From Dehalococcoidia bacterium (GTDB lineage Bacteria > Chloroflexota > Dehalococcoidia > Dehalococcoidales > JAUVZE01): a stretch of 14,854 bases of DNA. This document shows positions 6,144 to 13,805 of this stretch, piece after piece; the stretch's first letter is position 1; every line of letters begins with the position of its first letter. Below the pieces are notes generated by a model. It was not told the DNA's origin. It did no database searches and saw only the letters and a program-made list of their open reading frames with translations. The stretch spans positions 1 to 14,854 of the forward strand of contig SOJS01000042.1 of assembly GCA_004376435.1 (NCBI GenBank), given 5' to 3'. The position numbers were made by a program, and so were the translations under genes.

Positions 6144-7671
6144 GGCGGCGGCTGCGGCTGGGGTGGCGTAGCTTACGCAGCACCTTGGCTTCAATCTGGC
6201 GGATTCTCTCTCGGGTTACATTGAACTCCCGCCCCACCTCCTCCAGTGTTCGGCTGCGCCCGTCCTCAAGACCAAAGCGCAGTTGCAGTACTCTTTGCTC
6301 ACGGGGGGTGAGGGTGGAGAGGACATCATCAATCTGCTCCTTGAGCAGTTGCCTGGTGGCGGCATCAACCGGTGGCAGGGCATTACGGTCTTCAATAAAG
6401 TCGCCCAGGTGGCTGTCTTCCTCCTCACCCATAGGTGACTCCAGCGATACCGGTAGTTGTGATACCTTGATTATCTCCCTGACCTTCTCCGGTGGCATTT
6501 CCATCTCCTTGCCGATTTCCTCAGAAGTGGGCTCCCGTCCATATTCCTGAGTCAGGCGGCGGCTTATCCTCAGTAGCTTATTTATCGTCTCCACCATATG
6601 AACCGGGATGCGGATAGTGCGTGCCTGGTCAGCTATGGCTCGGGTAATAGCCTGGCGAATCCACCAGGTAGCATAGGTGCTGAATTTATAGCCCTTGTGG
6701 TAATCAAATTTCTCCACGGCTCTGATGAGCCCGATATTACCCTCCTGAATAAGGTCAAGGAGCGACATGCCCCGCCCGATATGTTTCTTGGCGACGCTGA
6801 CCACCAGGCGCAGATTGGCTTCAGTGAGGTGTTTTTGTGATTTTCTCGCCTCAGCCTCAAAATTCTCTAGATAGGCTTCAATTTGTTTTTCATAGACCTG
6901 AATGGAATTGATGAAGTCCGGCTTTGACACCAGCTCCCCTATCTCGGCTAGAGAGATGTTATCTCCGATAACATCAAGGATTTCCTTGGGCACCAAGCTG
7001 ATATTTAAAGACAGGTTAATAAACAGCTGTCCTGTTTCCGGCAGGGACTTATCTATCCGGCTGGCAATTGCCTGGATTAGTTGCTGGTTTATCTCGCCAT
7101 CAATGCTGTCTCGCAATATAGAGTCGGAGATAGTCTTGATAAAGCTGTCGTTCGGCGCCAGGTTAAGCTCTTTCTGGAGGAGGTGGATGATATAGGATGC
7201 CTGCCATACTTCCTTGAGGATAGTAAGTATCGTCTCTTTGGCTGAAGGCGACCTTCCGTATTGCTGGAGCCAGCTCTGGTTAGCCTCAGCGATGCGTTTA
7301 CCCTCCTCCATCTTTTTGGCAAGCACCTTTTCGTCCTTAGCGGTGAGAAGTTCCACCCGGCCAATCTCGTGAAGGTACATGCGAACCGGGTCTTCTACTA
7401 TCTCCTGCTCCTCCAGTCCTCCCAGGGGTATTTCCGAGTCTAACTCTGCCGAGAATTCTGGTTTCTCAACCTCAAGATGTCTTGCCTCACGCCATAATTC
7501 GCTCGGTCCGGCTGTGTCCTCGGCTGGTGTCTCCTCAGATTCAAGAGGGGAGGTGTAGGAATTATCGGACGTCTCTGATTCAGCATTTAGCCCTTCATCC
7601 GGTGACAGTTCCTCATCGCTCTCATTTTTGGGTGGGAACTTTGTGTGGTCTTCACCTTTTTTAAATCCCAT
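6124..7671 (-). CDS. rpoD: Primary RNA polymerase sigma factor (sigma70/RpoD)
   Basis: This is the housekeeping sigma factor, which directs core RNA polymerase to -10/-35 promoters. Of 515 residues, 1-90 are acidic and variable. Region 1.2 begins near 92 (EDPVRMYLHEIGRVELL). A low-conservation helical spacer spans about 130-275. Region 2 spans about 280-352, including the DLIQEGNIGLIRAVEKFDY core and the YKFSTYATWWIRQAITRAI -10 recognition/melting helix. Region 3 is about 355-440. Region 4 is about 447-515, with helix-turn-helix TLEEVGREFNVTRERIRQIEAKVLRKLRHP and the usual ending LKDYLE. ATG 7671 lies 3 bp after the dnaG stop, with a Shine-Dalgarno-like GAGGA at the dnaG end, so the two are co-transcribed. 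The stop is overlapped by the convergent ffh fragment. Confidence 0.97.
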   Translation of the reverse strand: MGFKKGEDHTKFPPKNESDEELSPDEGLNAESETSDNSYTSPLESEETPAEDTAGPSELWREARHLEVEKPEFSAELDSEIPLGGLEEQEIVEDPVRMYLHEIGRVELLTAKDEKVLAKKMEEGKRIAEANQSWLQQYGRSPSAKETILTILKEVWQASYIIHLLQKELNLAPNDSFIKTISDSILRDSIDGEINQQLIQAIASRIDKSLPETGQLFINLSLNISLVPKEILDVIGDNISLAEIGELVSKPDFINSIQVYEKQIEAYLENFEAEARKSQKHLTEANLRLVVSVAKKHIGRGMSLLDLIQEGNIGLIRAVEKFDYHKGYKFSTYATWWIRQAITRAIADQARTIRIPVHMVETINKLLRISRRLTQEYGREPTSEEIGKEMEMPPEKVREIIKVSQLPVSLESPMGEEEDSHLGDFIEDRNALPPVDAATRQLLKEQIDDVLSTLTPREQRVLQLRFGLEDGRSRTLEEVGREFNVTRERIRQIEAKVLRKLRHPSRSRRLKDYLE

Positions 7672-7674
7672 TCC

Positions 7675-9441
7675 TCATTTCCTCTGGCTTCTTTGAGTAA
7701 AGACCTCTCCCAGCTTGGCGCTGATTTCCCGCGCCGGCTCCTGAAGTTTAGCCAGCTCGGCCTCAGTCAGGCCTGATGGTGGTTCCAGGGACAGAGCTTC
7801 TTCCCGTTTGGCGGCTAATCCCTGAAGGAATTTCCCCCGCAGTCGGAGGATACAGTCAGCCAAGGAATCCCTAATCTCCGCCTCACTGCTCACCAGTAAG
7901 TCCTTGGTGGTGAGAAAATCAAGGTGCTCGTGGATAGCATCATCAAGATTCTTCTTGAGTGAGGCTATGTTCCCCGTCTTCTGCCGGGCGATAAATATGG
8001 CACGGTTTTCGCTATTTTCAAAATATTCAGCTAAAAGCCCCTCATCACCTGCCTTAAGCTCGGGGTGCTGGAGGAGGAGAGCCAGGCAGTATTCTTCAAG
8101 GGGGCTGGCAAAGATTGGCGGCAACACCCGACTGGTCGCCTCTTCTTTAGCTCTGCCTCTACCCTGGCCGGCTCTCATTCGGCTCATGGTAGCTTCCAAG
8201 CTGCGCTCACTGACCCTGACCAGTTGGGCCAGCTTCTGCAGGTAGTGAGCCTGGCGTACTATGTCCTTGATGCCGGCGATAATGGGCAGCAGCCTGTCGG
8301 CGGCTTGGGACTTACCTTTAGCCGTGGACAGGTCAAGCTCGGCGGTAACTTTGTTGAAGGTGTAGTCAATTATCGGCAGCGCCCCTGCCACCAGCCCCTG
8401 CCATGCCTGACTGTCTTCCCGGATAACATCATCGGGGTCTTTACCTTCCGGCAGGATGATGACCTTCACCTCGGCATTAAGGGTGTTTTCGTAACTTATC
8501 GCCCGTAGTGTTGCCTCCTCGCCAGCGGCATCGGCATCAAGGGCTAACGACACATTTCTGGTCAGCTTCTTTAGGCTGCTGACCTGCTTTTCAGTAAGTG
8601 AGGTTCCCATAGAGGCAACCACATTACTAAAACCATTCTGGTGGGCGGTGATAACATCCAGGTAGCCCTCCATAATCACCGCCCCGTTTTGCTCTCTGAT
8701 GGCGGTTGTGGCTAGGTTTATGCCATATAAGTTAGCGCTCTTATCAAATATTAGTGTCTGCGGGGAATTTACATATTTGGGCAGGGATTCATCAAGCACC
8801 CTGGCTCCAAAGCCGGTGATGCGCCCTCTTATATTAGAGATGGGGAACATCAGCTTATTGCGGAAGCGGTCATATTTTTTCCCCGCCTCAACCTCAATTA
8901 TTAGACCAGCCGCCGCCAGCTCTGGCTCACGGTAGCCCCTCTCGGCTAGGTGCTCCTTTAAGGCTTGGCGGCTATTTAAGCTGAAGCCAAGCTGGAAATC
9001 ACTAATAGTTTTTTTAAGCAGCCCCCGACTCTCTAGATAATCTCTTGCCCTCTTTGCAGACGGAGAGTTGAGCAGGAGATTGTTAAAGTACTGGGCGGCG
9101 GCGGCATTAACCTGATATAGCCTTTCCTTCTCCTCGCCCTTAGCCCCCCGTTCAATCCTTGAGGGGATAGTAACCCCCGCCCTCTCCGCCAGCAGGCGAA
9201 GGGCATCGCCAAATTCAATAGCTTCCTTCTTCATAACGAAGGCAAGGACATCGCCGCCAGTGTTGCAGGCGCCAAAGCAGTGCCAGCTCTGCCGCTCGGG
9301 ATAGACAAAGAAGGAGGGGTGCTTCTCACTGTGGAACGGGCACAGCGCTGTGAAGGTTTTCCCCGATTTTTTCAAGGAAGTGTACCGGCTGACAACCTCA
9401 ACAATGTCTGTTTTTTGCTTGACCTCGTCTATCACGCCCAT
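7675..9441 (-). CDS. dnaG: DNA primase DnaG
   Basis: This enzyme makes RNA primers for chromosomal replication together with the DnaB helicase. The 588 residues are close to the usual length. A CHC2 zinc finger has Cys34, His37, Cys55 and Cys59 (CPFH ... CFGAC); the last pair is spaced C-x3-C rather than the common C-x2-C. The catalytic core spans about 110-330. It includes the RNAP-basic motif region (RFRNKLMFPI, about 192-201) and a TOPRIM domain with Glu258 (IMEGYLDV) and Asp302/Asp304 (ALDADAAGEEA). The C-terminal ~150 residues are divergent and helical, as expected for the helicase-binding domain. ATG 9441 gives the standard N-terminus; the only Shine-Dalgarno candidate is a weak GAGG about 12 bases upstream. 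rpoD follows after 3 bp. Confidence 0.97.
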   Translation of the reverse strand: MGVIDEVKQKTDIVEVVSRYTSLKKSGKTFTALCPFHSEKHPSFFVYPERQSWHCFGACNTGGDVLAFVMKKEAIEFGDALRLLAERAGVTIPSRIERGAKGEEKERLYQVNAAAAQYFNNLLLNSPSAKRARDYLESRGLLKKTISDFQLGFSLNSRQALKEHLAERGYREPELAAAGLIIEVEAGKKYDRFRNKLMFPISNIRGRITGFGARVLDESLPKYVNSPQTLIFDKSANLYGINLATTAIREQNGAVIMEGYLDVITAHQNGFSNVVASMGTSLTEKQVSSLKKLTRNVSLALDADAAGEEATLRAISYENTLNAEVKVIILPEGKDPDDVIREDSQAWQGLVAGALPIIDYTFNKVTAELDLSTAKGKSQAADRLLPIIAGIKDIVRQAHYLQKLAQLVRVSERSLEATMSRMRAGQGRGRAKEEATSRVLPPIFASPLEEYCLALLLQHPELKAGDEGLLAEYFENSENRAIFIARQKTGNIASLKKNLDDAIHEHLDFLTTKDLLVSSEAEIRDSLADCILRLRGKFLQGLAAKREEALSLEPPSGLTEAELAKLQEPAREISAKLGEVFTQRSQRK

Positions 9442-9451
9442 CTTATCTTTA

Positions 9452-9616
9452 CTACCTCTCCCCCTGTATCCCCCTCTCCTTCAAAGGAGAGGGGGAAGTA
9501 TTCTATTATAGAGGGACTTCATCCCTCTAAGACTCCCTCTTGAGTTTCCTCCATTCAAAGAGGGGGGAGGATTGGTTATGAAGGGGCGAAGCCCCTTCAG
9601 GCTACTCCCTTGGTTA
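9452..9616 (+). repeat. Composite palindromic intergenic repeat, copy 3
   Basis: This fills the dgt-dnaG gap and follows the same plan as the repeats at 5621-5780 and 5781-5911. It has a C-rich lead-in, then the 12-base arms ccccctctcctt / aaggagaggggg (9470-9481 / 9484-9495), identical to those of copy 1. Next are tagaggga / tccctcta (9509-9516 / 9522-9529), a weak ccctctt / aagaggg pair (9535-9541 / 9558-9564), and a perfect 9-bp hairpin tgaaggggc / gccccttca with loop gaa (9579-9599). There is no credible ORF. It lies in what would be the leader of a dnaG-rpoD transcript. Confidence 0.8.
9505..9510 (-). promoter_or_regulatory. Possible -10 box for dnaG-rpoD within repeat copy 3
   Basis: The minus strand reads a perfect TATAAT here, about 64 bases before the dnaG ATG. 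No good -35 hexamer lies 16-18 bp upstream. If used, the 12-bp palindrome at 9470-9495 would fold in the dnaG leader RNA. This is a weak call, because AT-rich gaps between repeat arms can match by chance. Confidence 0.25.
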
Positions 9617-9628
9617 CCTCCTCAAAGT

Positions 9629-9660
9629 AAATAGAGGTCAGGGGTAGGTAAGCTCTATTT
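9629..9660 (-). terminator. Possible weak terminator at the end of dgt
   Basis: An 8-bp inverted repeat, aaatagag (9629-9636) and ctctattt (9653-9660), overlaps the dgt stop codon. On the minus strand it ends in a T-rich stretch (TATTTACTTT). The stem is AT-rich and the loop is 16 bases, so termination is doubtful and the ppsA-dgt transcript could read on into dnaG. Confidence 0.25.
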
Positions 9661-10710
9661 GATCTTGCTTTTAGTTAGCGATAGCTCTTTAGCTGTCCTT
9701 AAGGCATACTGGTCAGTCATGCCGGCGATATAGTCAACCACCCGCCGCTCTGTCTCATCACTGTAAGAGCTATACTCCGGCGGTAGTTTGCCTTCATGCT
9801 CACTGAAGTAGCTGTATAGTTGGCAAAGCACCTCTCTTGCCTTCTCAGCTTCCTCCTGGATTGAGAGTCGGTTGTATACCCGCTGGAAGAGGAACTCTCT
9901 GAGATTTTTTGTCGCCTCCAGCACCTTACGGCTCATACCTATCGCCGGCGAGTGCCTCGTCCCCTCCCCCCTGACTGCCCAGGAGTAGTAAATAATATCA
10001 CTGACCATGGCATTGATGCGCTGGGAGTGGGAGTAGCCAAGGACAGTAACCGCTGAGAGGGGTAAATCGTTATTGGTGATAATGCCGGCTCTTACGGCGT
10101 CGCCGATATCATGGTTGATATAGGCGATGATATCGGCAATCTTGACCACCTCGCCCTCAAGGGTGCCCACACTTCCCCAGTCCTCACCGAGGACATCCAC
10201 CCTTGTCTTGGAGTGGTTGAGGATGCCGTCTCTCACCTCCCAGGTAAGATTAAGCCCGTGACCGTCTTTTTCCAGCAGGTCAACCACGCGCAGGCTCTGT
10301 TCATTATGCCTGAAGCCGGCAGGAAAGAGCTCATTTAGAACATCCTCACCAGTATGACCGAAGGGAGTGTGACCCAGGTCATGACCTAAGGCAATCGCCT
10401 CGGTGAGGTCTTCATTCAAATTCAGGGCGCGGGCTATTGTGCGCGCTATCTGGGCAACCTCAAGGGTGTGGGTCAGGCGGGTGACATAGTGGTCGCCCAA
10501 GGGGGCGATGAAGACCTGGGTCTTGTGCTTGAGGCGGCGAAAAGCCTTGCTGTGGATAATACGGTCTCGGTCACGCTGGAAGTCAGTTCGTATTGGGCAG
10601 GGCGCCTCATCTCTCTGCCTTCCCTTGGACTGGTTGCTTTTGGCGGCTAGGGGGGAAAGGCTTGCCTCCCGTTCCTCAGTCATGTGGCGGATATTAAGCT
10701 GACTAATCAT
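9655..10710 (-). CDS. dgt: dGTPase-like deoxynucleoside triphosphate triphosphohydrolase
   Basis: This HD-superfamily enzyme of the Dgt-like family cleaves a dNTP to the deoxynucleoside and tripolyphosphate and so tunes dNTP pools. The 351 residues carry the family signature FQRDRDRIIHSKAFRRLKHKTQVF (about 44-67). HD-site ligands are His81 (THTLEV), His110-Asp111 (LGHDLGHTPFGH) and Asp193 (KIADIIAY). Length suits the short Dgt-like clade rather than the longer E. coli enzyme. ATG 10710 is chosen because homologues carry about ten residues before the conserved EERE...SP.AAKS segment; Met10 is an alternative. The start overlaps the end of ppsA by 8 bp, and no strong Shine-Dalgarno sequence is visible, which suggests translational coupling. 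Confidence 0.93.
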   Translation of the reverse strand: MISQLNIRHMTEEREASLSPLAAKSNQSKGRQRDEAPCPIRTDFQRDRDRIIHSKAFRRLKHKTQVFIAPLGDHYVTRLTHTLEVAQIARTIARALNLNEDLTEAIALGHDLGHTPFGHTGEDVLNELFPAGFRHNEQSLRVVDLLEKDGHGLNLTWEVRDGILNHSKTRVDVLGEDWGSVGTLEGEVVKIADIIAYINHDIGDAVRAGIITNNDLPLSAVTVLGYSHSQRINAMVSDIIYYSWAVRGEGTRHSPAIGMSRKVLEATKNLREFLFQRVYNRLSIQEEAEKAREVLCQLYSYFSEHEGKLPPEYSSYSDETERRVVDYIAGMTDQYALRTAKELSLTKSKIK

Positions 10711-12961
10711 TTAATTTCGCTTCGGCTTTGGCAATTATCTCTCTGGTTTTACCAATCATATCCGGACTGATTGAGACTGAAGTAATACCCCACTCCACCA
10801 GCTTTTCCGTAAGCTCAGGGTATACCGAGGGTGCCTGCCCGCAGATGGAGGAGGTGACACCCATAGACTTGGTTACCTTAATCGCCCTCTCCAAGGCAAT
10901 GAGCACCGCTTCATTGCGCTCGTCAAATATGCTGGCTAACTTTTCACTATCCCTATCTATTCCTAAGATAAGCTGAGTTAAGTCGTTGGAGCCGATGGAT
11001 ATGCCATCAATACCGACCTCGATAAATTTATCAATCAGGAAGATGTTGGACGGCACCTCAACCATCATCCATAGTTTGAAATCACGGGAGCGCCCCAGCC
11101 CCTGCGCCTCCATGAGCTGCTTGGTTTGAGCCAGCTCATTAATAGTGCGCACAAAGGGAATCATCACCCACAGGTTTTTGTGCTCTTGCCTCACCCTCTT
11201 TATAGCTTCAATTTCCATTTTAAAAACATCAGTATCAGTAATATAGCGAGAAGCGCCCCGGTAGCCAATCATGGGGTTTTCTTCAATAGCCTCGTATTTC
11301 TTGCCGCCCTTAAGCTGGCGGTATTCATTGGTCTTGAAGTCGTTAGTTCTGTAGACTACGGGGCGGGGGTCAAAAGCCTGGGCAAAGGTATTGATACCCT
11401 GATACAGCTTATCAACAAACTCATCACCCCTGCCCTGGCTAATCATATAGCTGGGGTGCTCACCAATTTGGGCAATCATAAACTCCGCCCGTAGCAGACC
11501 GACGCCGTCCACATTACGCTTGGCTACTGTCTCGGCGAGCTCAGGCTGAGCCAGATTGACATAGACCTTGGTCTTGGTTTTAAGCTCCTCCTTGAGGATA
11601 TCGGTAATGAGACTCATCTTTGCCCTAGCTACCTTGCCTTCATAGACCTTGCCGCTTGAGCCGTCCACGGTAACTATCTGCCCGTCCTTCAGGGTGGTGG
11701 TTGCCTTCTCGGCACCGACGACGCACGGGATTCCCAGCTCACGACTGACGATGGCGGCGTGGGCAGTCCTGCCGCCGCGGTCGGTTATAATGGCTACGGC
11801 TCGTTTCATGGCCGGCACAAAGTCAGGGGTAGTCATTTCGGTAACCAGAATGTCGCCCTTCTCCACCCTGTCTATCCGGGAGGTGTCATCAACTATCTTG
11901 ACCGGTCCTGATGCCATACCCGGGCTGGCTGGTGCTCCGGAAAGGAGGACGGCGGCTTTGATTTCAGGTCTAACCTCAACCGCTGCCTCTGTCTTGATAG
12001 TGGTTACCGGGCGGGTCTGGACGATAAACAGTTTTTTATCCTCCTTTGCCCATTCAATATCCTGGGGGAATTGATAGTGGTCTTCTAGCAGCTTGCCCAG
12101 CTTAGCCAGCTTGGTTATGTCGTCATCGGCTAGCTTTTGCTGGCTTTGAATTGAAGGTGGCAGTGGCTCCTTAATATTAGTCTCCTTGTCATCATCACTT
12201 AAGTTCCTGACTAGCTGCCACTCCTGTTTACCTATTTTTTTGGTGTTAATTGTGAGCTTATCTTTATCTATGATATATAAATCAGGGGTTACCTCTCCCG
12301 AGACAATAGCCTCGCCAAGCCCGAAGACAGCTTCAATGATAATCTTGCTCTTGTCGCTGGTTACTGGTTCTAGGGTAAACATAACCCCCGAGGTTTGGGA
12401 GGCCACCATCTTTTGCACCGGCACCGCCAGACCAACCTTGATGTGGTCAAAGCCCTGCTGCTGGCGGTAGAAGATAGCCCGCGGTTCAAAGAGGGATGCC
12501 CAGCACCCCTGAACAGCGGCCACCACCTTCTCCTCGCCCAGCACATTAAGGAAGGTGCGCTGCTGACCGGCAAAGGAGGCTTCGGGCAGGTCTTCGGCGG
12601 TAGCCGAGGAGCGGACGGCAACCAGCCCCCCGCCCAGTTTGGCGTAGGCTTGCTTAATCTGGCTGGCGATATCTGGCGGCATGGCGGGACTTAAAATCAG
12701 CTCCTTAATTTCAGCGGCGATTTTTTGCAGTTGTTTGCTGTCGCCGGGGTCAAGCGGCTTGAGCAAGTGGAGAATCTTGTCAACTAGCCTTGACCTTTTC
12801 AGGAAGTCAAAATAGGCATCGGCGGTTACAATGAAGCCGGGGGGAACGGGGATACGAGCATTGGTCATTTCACCCAGATTGGCTCCCTTACCCCCTACCA
12901 GAGGTATGTCCTTCTTGGTGACCTCATCAAACCAGACGATAGCCCTTTGACTTGGCTGCAT
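10703..12961 (-). CDS. ppsA: Phosphoenolpyruvate synthase (pyruvate, water dikinase)
   Basis: This enzyme converts pyruvate plus ATP to PEP, AMP and phosphate, the entry step to gluconeogenesis in organisms that build carbon from acetyl-CoA and pyruvate. The 752 residues show three domains. The N-terminal ATP-grasp/nucleotide-binding domain has VGGKGANLGEM near 22 and VAVRSSATAEDLPEASFAGQ near 114-133. The central phosphohistidine domain has GGRTAHAAIVSRELGIP with catalytic His401. The C-terminal PEP/pyruvate-binding TIM barrel has GLLRAEF (488-494), ENPMIGYRGASRY, GSNDLTQ (657-663) and catalytic Cys707 (SICGQAPS). GGRT..HA favours PEP synthase over pyruvate phosphate dikinase. The start has a strong Shine-Dalgarno sequence AAGGAGGT (12968-12975), 6 bp before the ATG. 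It is the first gene of the ppsA-dgt unit, with a promoter candidate at 13032-13060. Confidence 0.96.
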   Translation of the reverse strand: MQPSQRAIVWFDEVTKKDIPLVGGKGANLGEMTNARIPVPPGFIVTADAYFDFLKRSRLVDKILHLLKPLDPGDSKQLQKIAAEIKELILSPAMPPDIASQIKQAYAKLGGGLVAVRSSATAEDLPEASFAGQQRTFLNVLGEEKVVAAVQGCWASLFEPRAIFYRQQQGFDHIKVGLAVPVQKMVASQTSGVMFTLEPVTSDKSKIIIEAVFGLGEAIVSGEVTPDLYIIDKDKLTINTKKIGKQEWQLVRNLSDDDKETNIKEPLPPSIQSQQKLADDDITKLAKLGKLLEDHYQFPQDIEWAKEDKKLFIVQTRPVTTIKTEAAVEVRPEIKAAVLLSGAPASPGMASGPVKIVDDTSRIDRVEKGDILVTEMTTPDFVPAMKRAVAIITDRGGRTAHAAIVSRELGIPCVVGAEKATTTLKDGQIVTVDGSSGKVYEGKVARAKMSLITDILKEELKTKTKVYVNLAQPELAETVAKRNVDGVGLLRAEFMIAQIGEHPSYMISQGRGDEFVDKLYQGINTFAQAFDPRPVVYRTNDFKTNEYRQLKGGKKYEAIEENPMIGYRGASRYITDTDVFKMEIEAIKRVRQEHKNLWVMIPFVRTINELAQTKQLMEAQGLGRSRDFKLWMMVEVPSNIFLIDKFIEVGIDGISIGSNDLTQLILGIDRDSEKLASIFDERNEAVLIALERAIKVTKSMGVTSSICGQAPSVYPELTEKLVEWGITSVSISPDMIGKTREIIAKAEAKLND

Positions 12962-13031
12962 AGCTGTACCTCCTTATGCTTGACCTTTGCTGGAAAATGA
13001 GAATAGATGTGGTGTCTTGGCCCACTTATCC

Positions 13032-13060
13032 ATTATACCATAATCGGACGGTTTGGCTAA
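13032..13060 (-). promoter_or_regulatory. Promoter candidate for ppsA-dgt
   Basis: The minus strand carries a perfect -10 box TATAAT (complement of 13032-13037) with a poor -35 match TTAGCC (complement of 13055-13060) 17 bp upstream. The leader would be about 60 bases and would include the strong ppsA Shine-Dalgarno site. It is back to back with the nuclease-gene promoter. Confidence 0.5.
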
Positions 13061-13077
13061 AAGTCGCCTCTTTCTTA

Positions 13078-13107
13078 TTGACAGTGGTGGCGGGGTAGAT
13101 GTAGAAT
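13078..13107 (+). promoter_or_regulatory. Sigma70-type promoter of the bifunctional nuclease gene
   Basis: Consensus TTGACA (13078-13083) and TAGAAT (13102-13107) are spaced by 18 bp. Transcription would start near 13114, leaving a leader of about 30 bases that contains the Shine-Dalgarno aggaggt (13130-13136). Confidence 0.65.
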
Positions 13108-13142
13108 TAAGCTGCTGGACGAGAAATAGAGGAGGTGTGGGC

Positions 13143-13697
13143 ATGATAGAGATGGTTATTGACAGCATCAGGGTTAGCCTGATGAATTATCAGCGAGTGG
13201 TGATTCTGAAAGAGAAGCTATCGGAGCGCTATCTGCCAATCTGGATTGGTCCGGCTGAGGCCGATGCTATAGCGGTAAAATTACAGGATGTAACCGTGCC
13301 CAGACCGTTAACCCACGACCTGTTATATTCAATTATTGATAACCTGGGGGCAACGGTCAACTCTATCATTGTCAACGACCTGAAGAACGATACTTTTTAC
13401 GCCAAGATAATTCTTAATGTAGATGGTGGGATGATGGAGGTTGACTCTCGTCCCAGCGATGCCCTGGCACTGGCGGTCAGAGTGGAGGTGCCGATTTATG
13501 TTGAAGAGACGGTCTTAGATAAGGCAGGTATCCTACTTGACCAGGAGACGGGCAAACCTATCTCTCAGGAGACAGAAAAGGGAGATGCCACCACCAAGGG
13601 CAAGAAGCCAAGCGAAGAGGAACTTAAAAAGATGTCCGCCTTCTATGATTTCATAAATACCCTTGATTTAGAGGACTTTGATAAGCGCAAGTCTTAA
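13143..13697 (+). CDS. Bifunctional nuclease (BFN/DUF151) family protein
   Basis: This 184-residue protein of the BFN domain family has relatives annotated as bifunctional DNase/RNase; the true cellular role is not established. The BFN domain covers about 1-125. Marks are the N-terminal MVIDSIRVS, the LPIWIGPAEADAIA segment near 35-48, THDLLYSIIDNLGA, and the conserved SRPSDALALAVR. The charged C-terminal tail (about 140-184, ending near YDFINTLDLEDF) also occurs in family members. ATG 13143 is chosen because it gives the family N-terminus and has Shine-Dalgarno aggaggt 6 bp upstream. The frame is open back to 13053, but that stretch holds the promoter. It stands just upstream of the ATP synthase genes and is separated from them by a hairpin. 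Confidence 0.9.
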   Translation: MIEMVIDSIRVSLMNYQRVVILKEKLSERYLPIWIGPAEADAIAVKLQDVTVPRPLTHDLLYSIIDNLGATVNSIIVNDLKNDTFYAKIILNVDGGMMEVDSRPSDALALAVRVEVPIYVEETVLDKAGILLDQETGKPISQETEKGDATTKGKKPSEEELKKMSAFYDFINTLDLEDFDKRKS

Positions 13698-13739
13698 GTC
13701 AGAATCTAAAGACCACATAGGGCTTCCCCAACATTAAAT

Positions 13740-13771
13740 TTGCCGCCGCCGCTATTTAGTGGCGGCGGCAA
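13740..13771 (+). terminator. GC-rich hairpin between nuclease gene and atp operon
   Basis: A perfect 11-bp stem, ttgccgccgcc (13740-13750) and ggcggcggcaa (13761-13771), has a 10-base loop. It begins about 40 bases after the nuclease stop codon. It is very stable but is not followed by a clean T run on either strand, so it may act as a pause or RNA 3'-end protector rather than a classic intrinsic terminator. Confidence 0.45.
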
Positions 13772-13805
13772 TTGAGTGCCGGGGCTTTTTAGCCGGCGGG
13801 AGAGC

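Noticed and set aside
5859..6194. Minus-strand open frame of 111 codons across the repeat and ffh fragment
   Set aside because: It is antisense to the Ffh coding similarity and its C-terminal end translates repeat palindromes (Pro/Ser/Gly-rich). It has no motif or ribosome binding site.
6124..9441. rpsU as the first gene of the dnaG-rpoD operon
   Set aside because: No S21-like frame is present upstream of dnaG; that gap holds only the repeat.
10703..12961. Pyruvate phosphate dikinase (ppdK) instead of PEP synthase
   Set aside because: The phosphohistidine motif GGRTAHAAIVSREL follows the PEP synthase pattern, and the protein is shorter than a typical dikinase of about 870-900 residues.
13053..13142. 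Extended N-terminus of the bifunctional nuclease (start at 13053)
   Set aside because: The stretch contains the promoter TTGACA-N18-TAGAAT and the Shine-Dalgarno site. The family N-terminus begins at ATG 13143.
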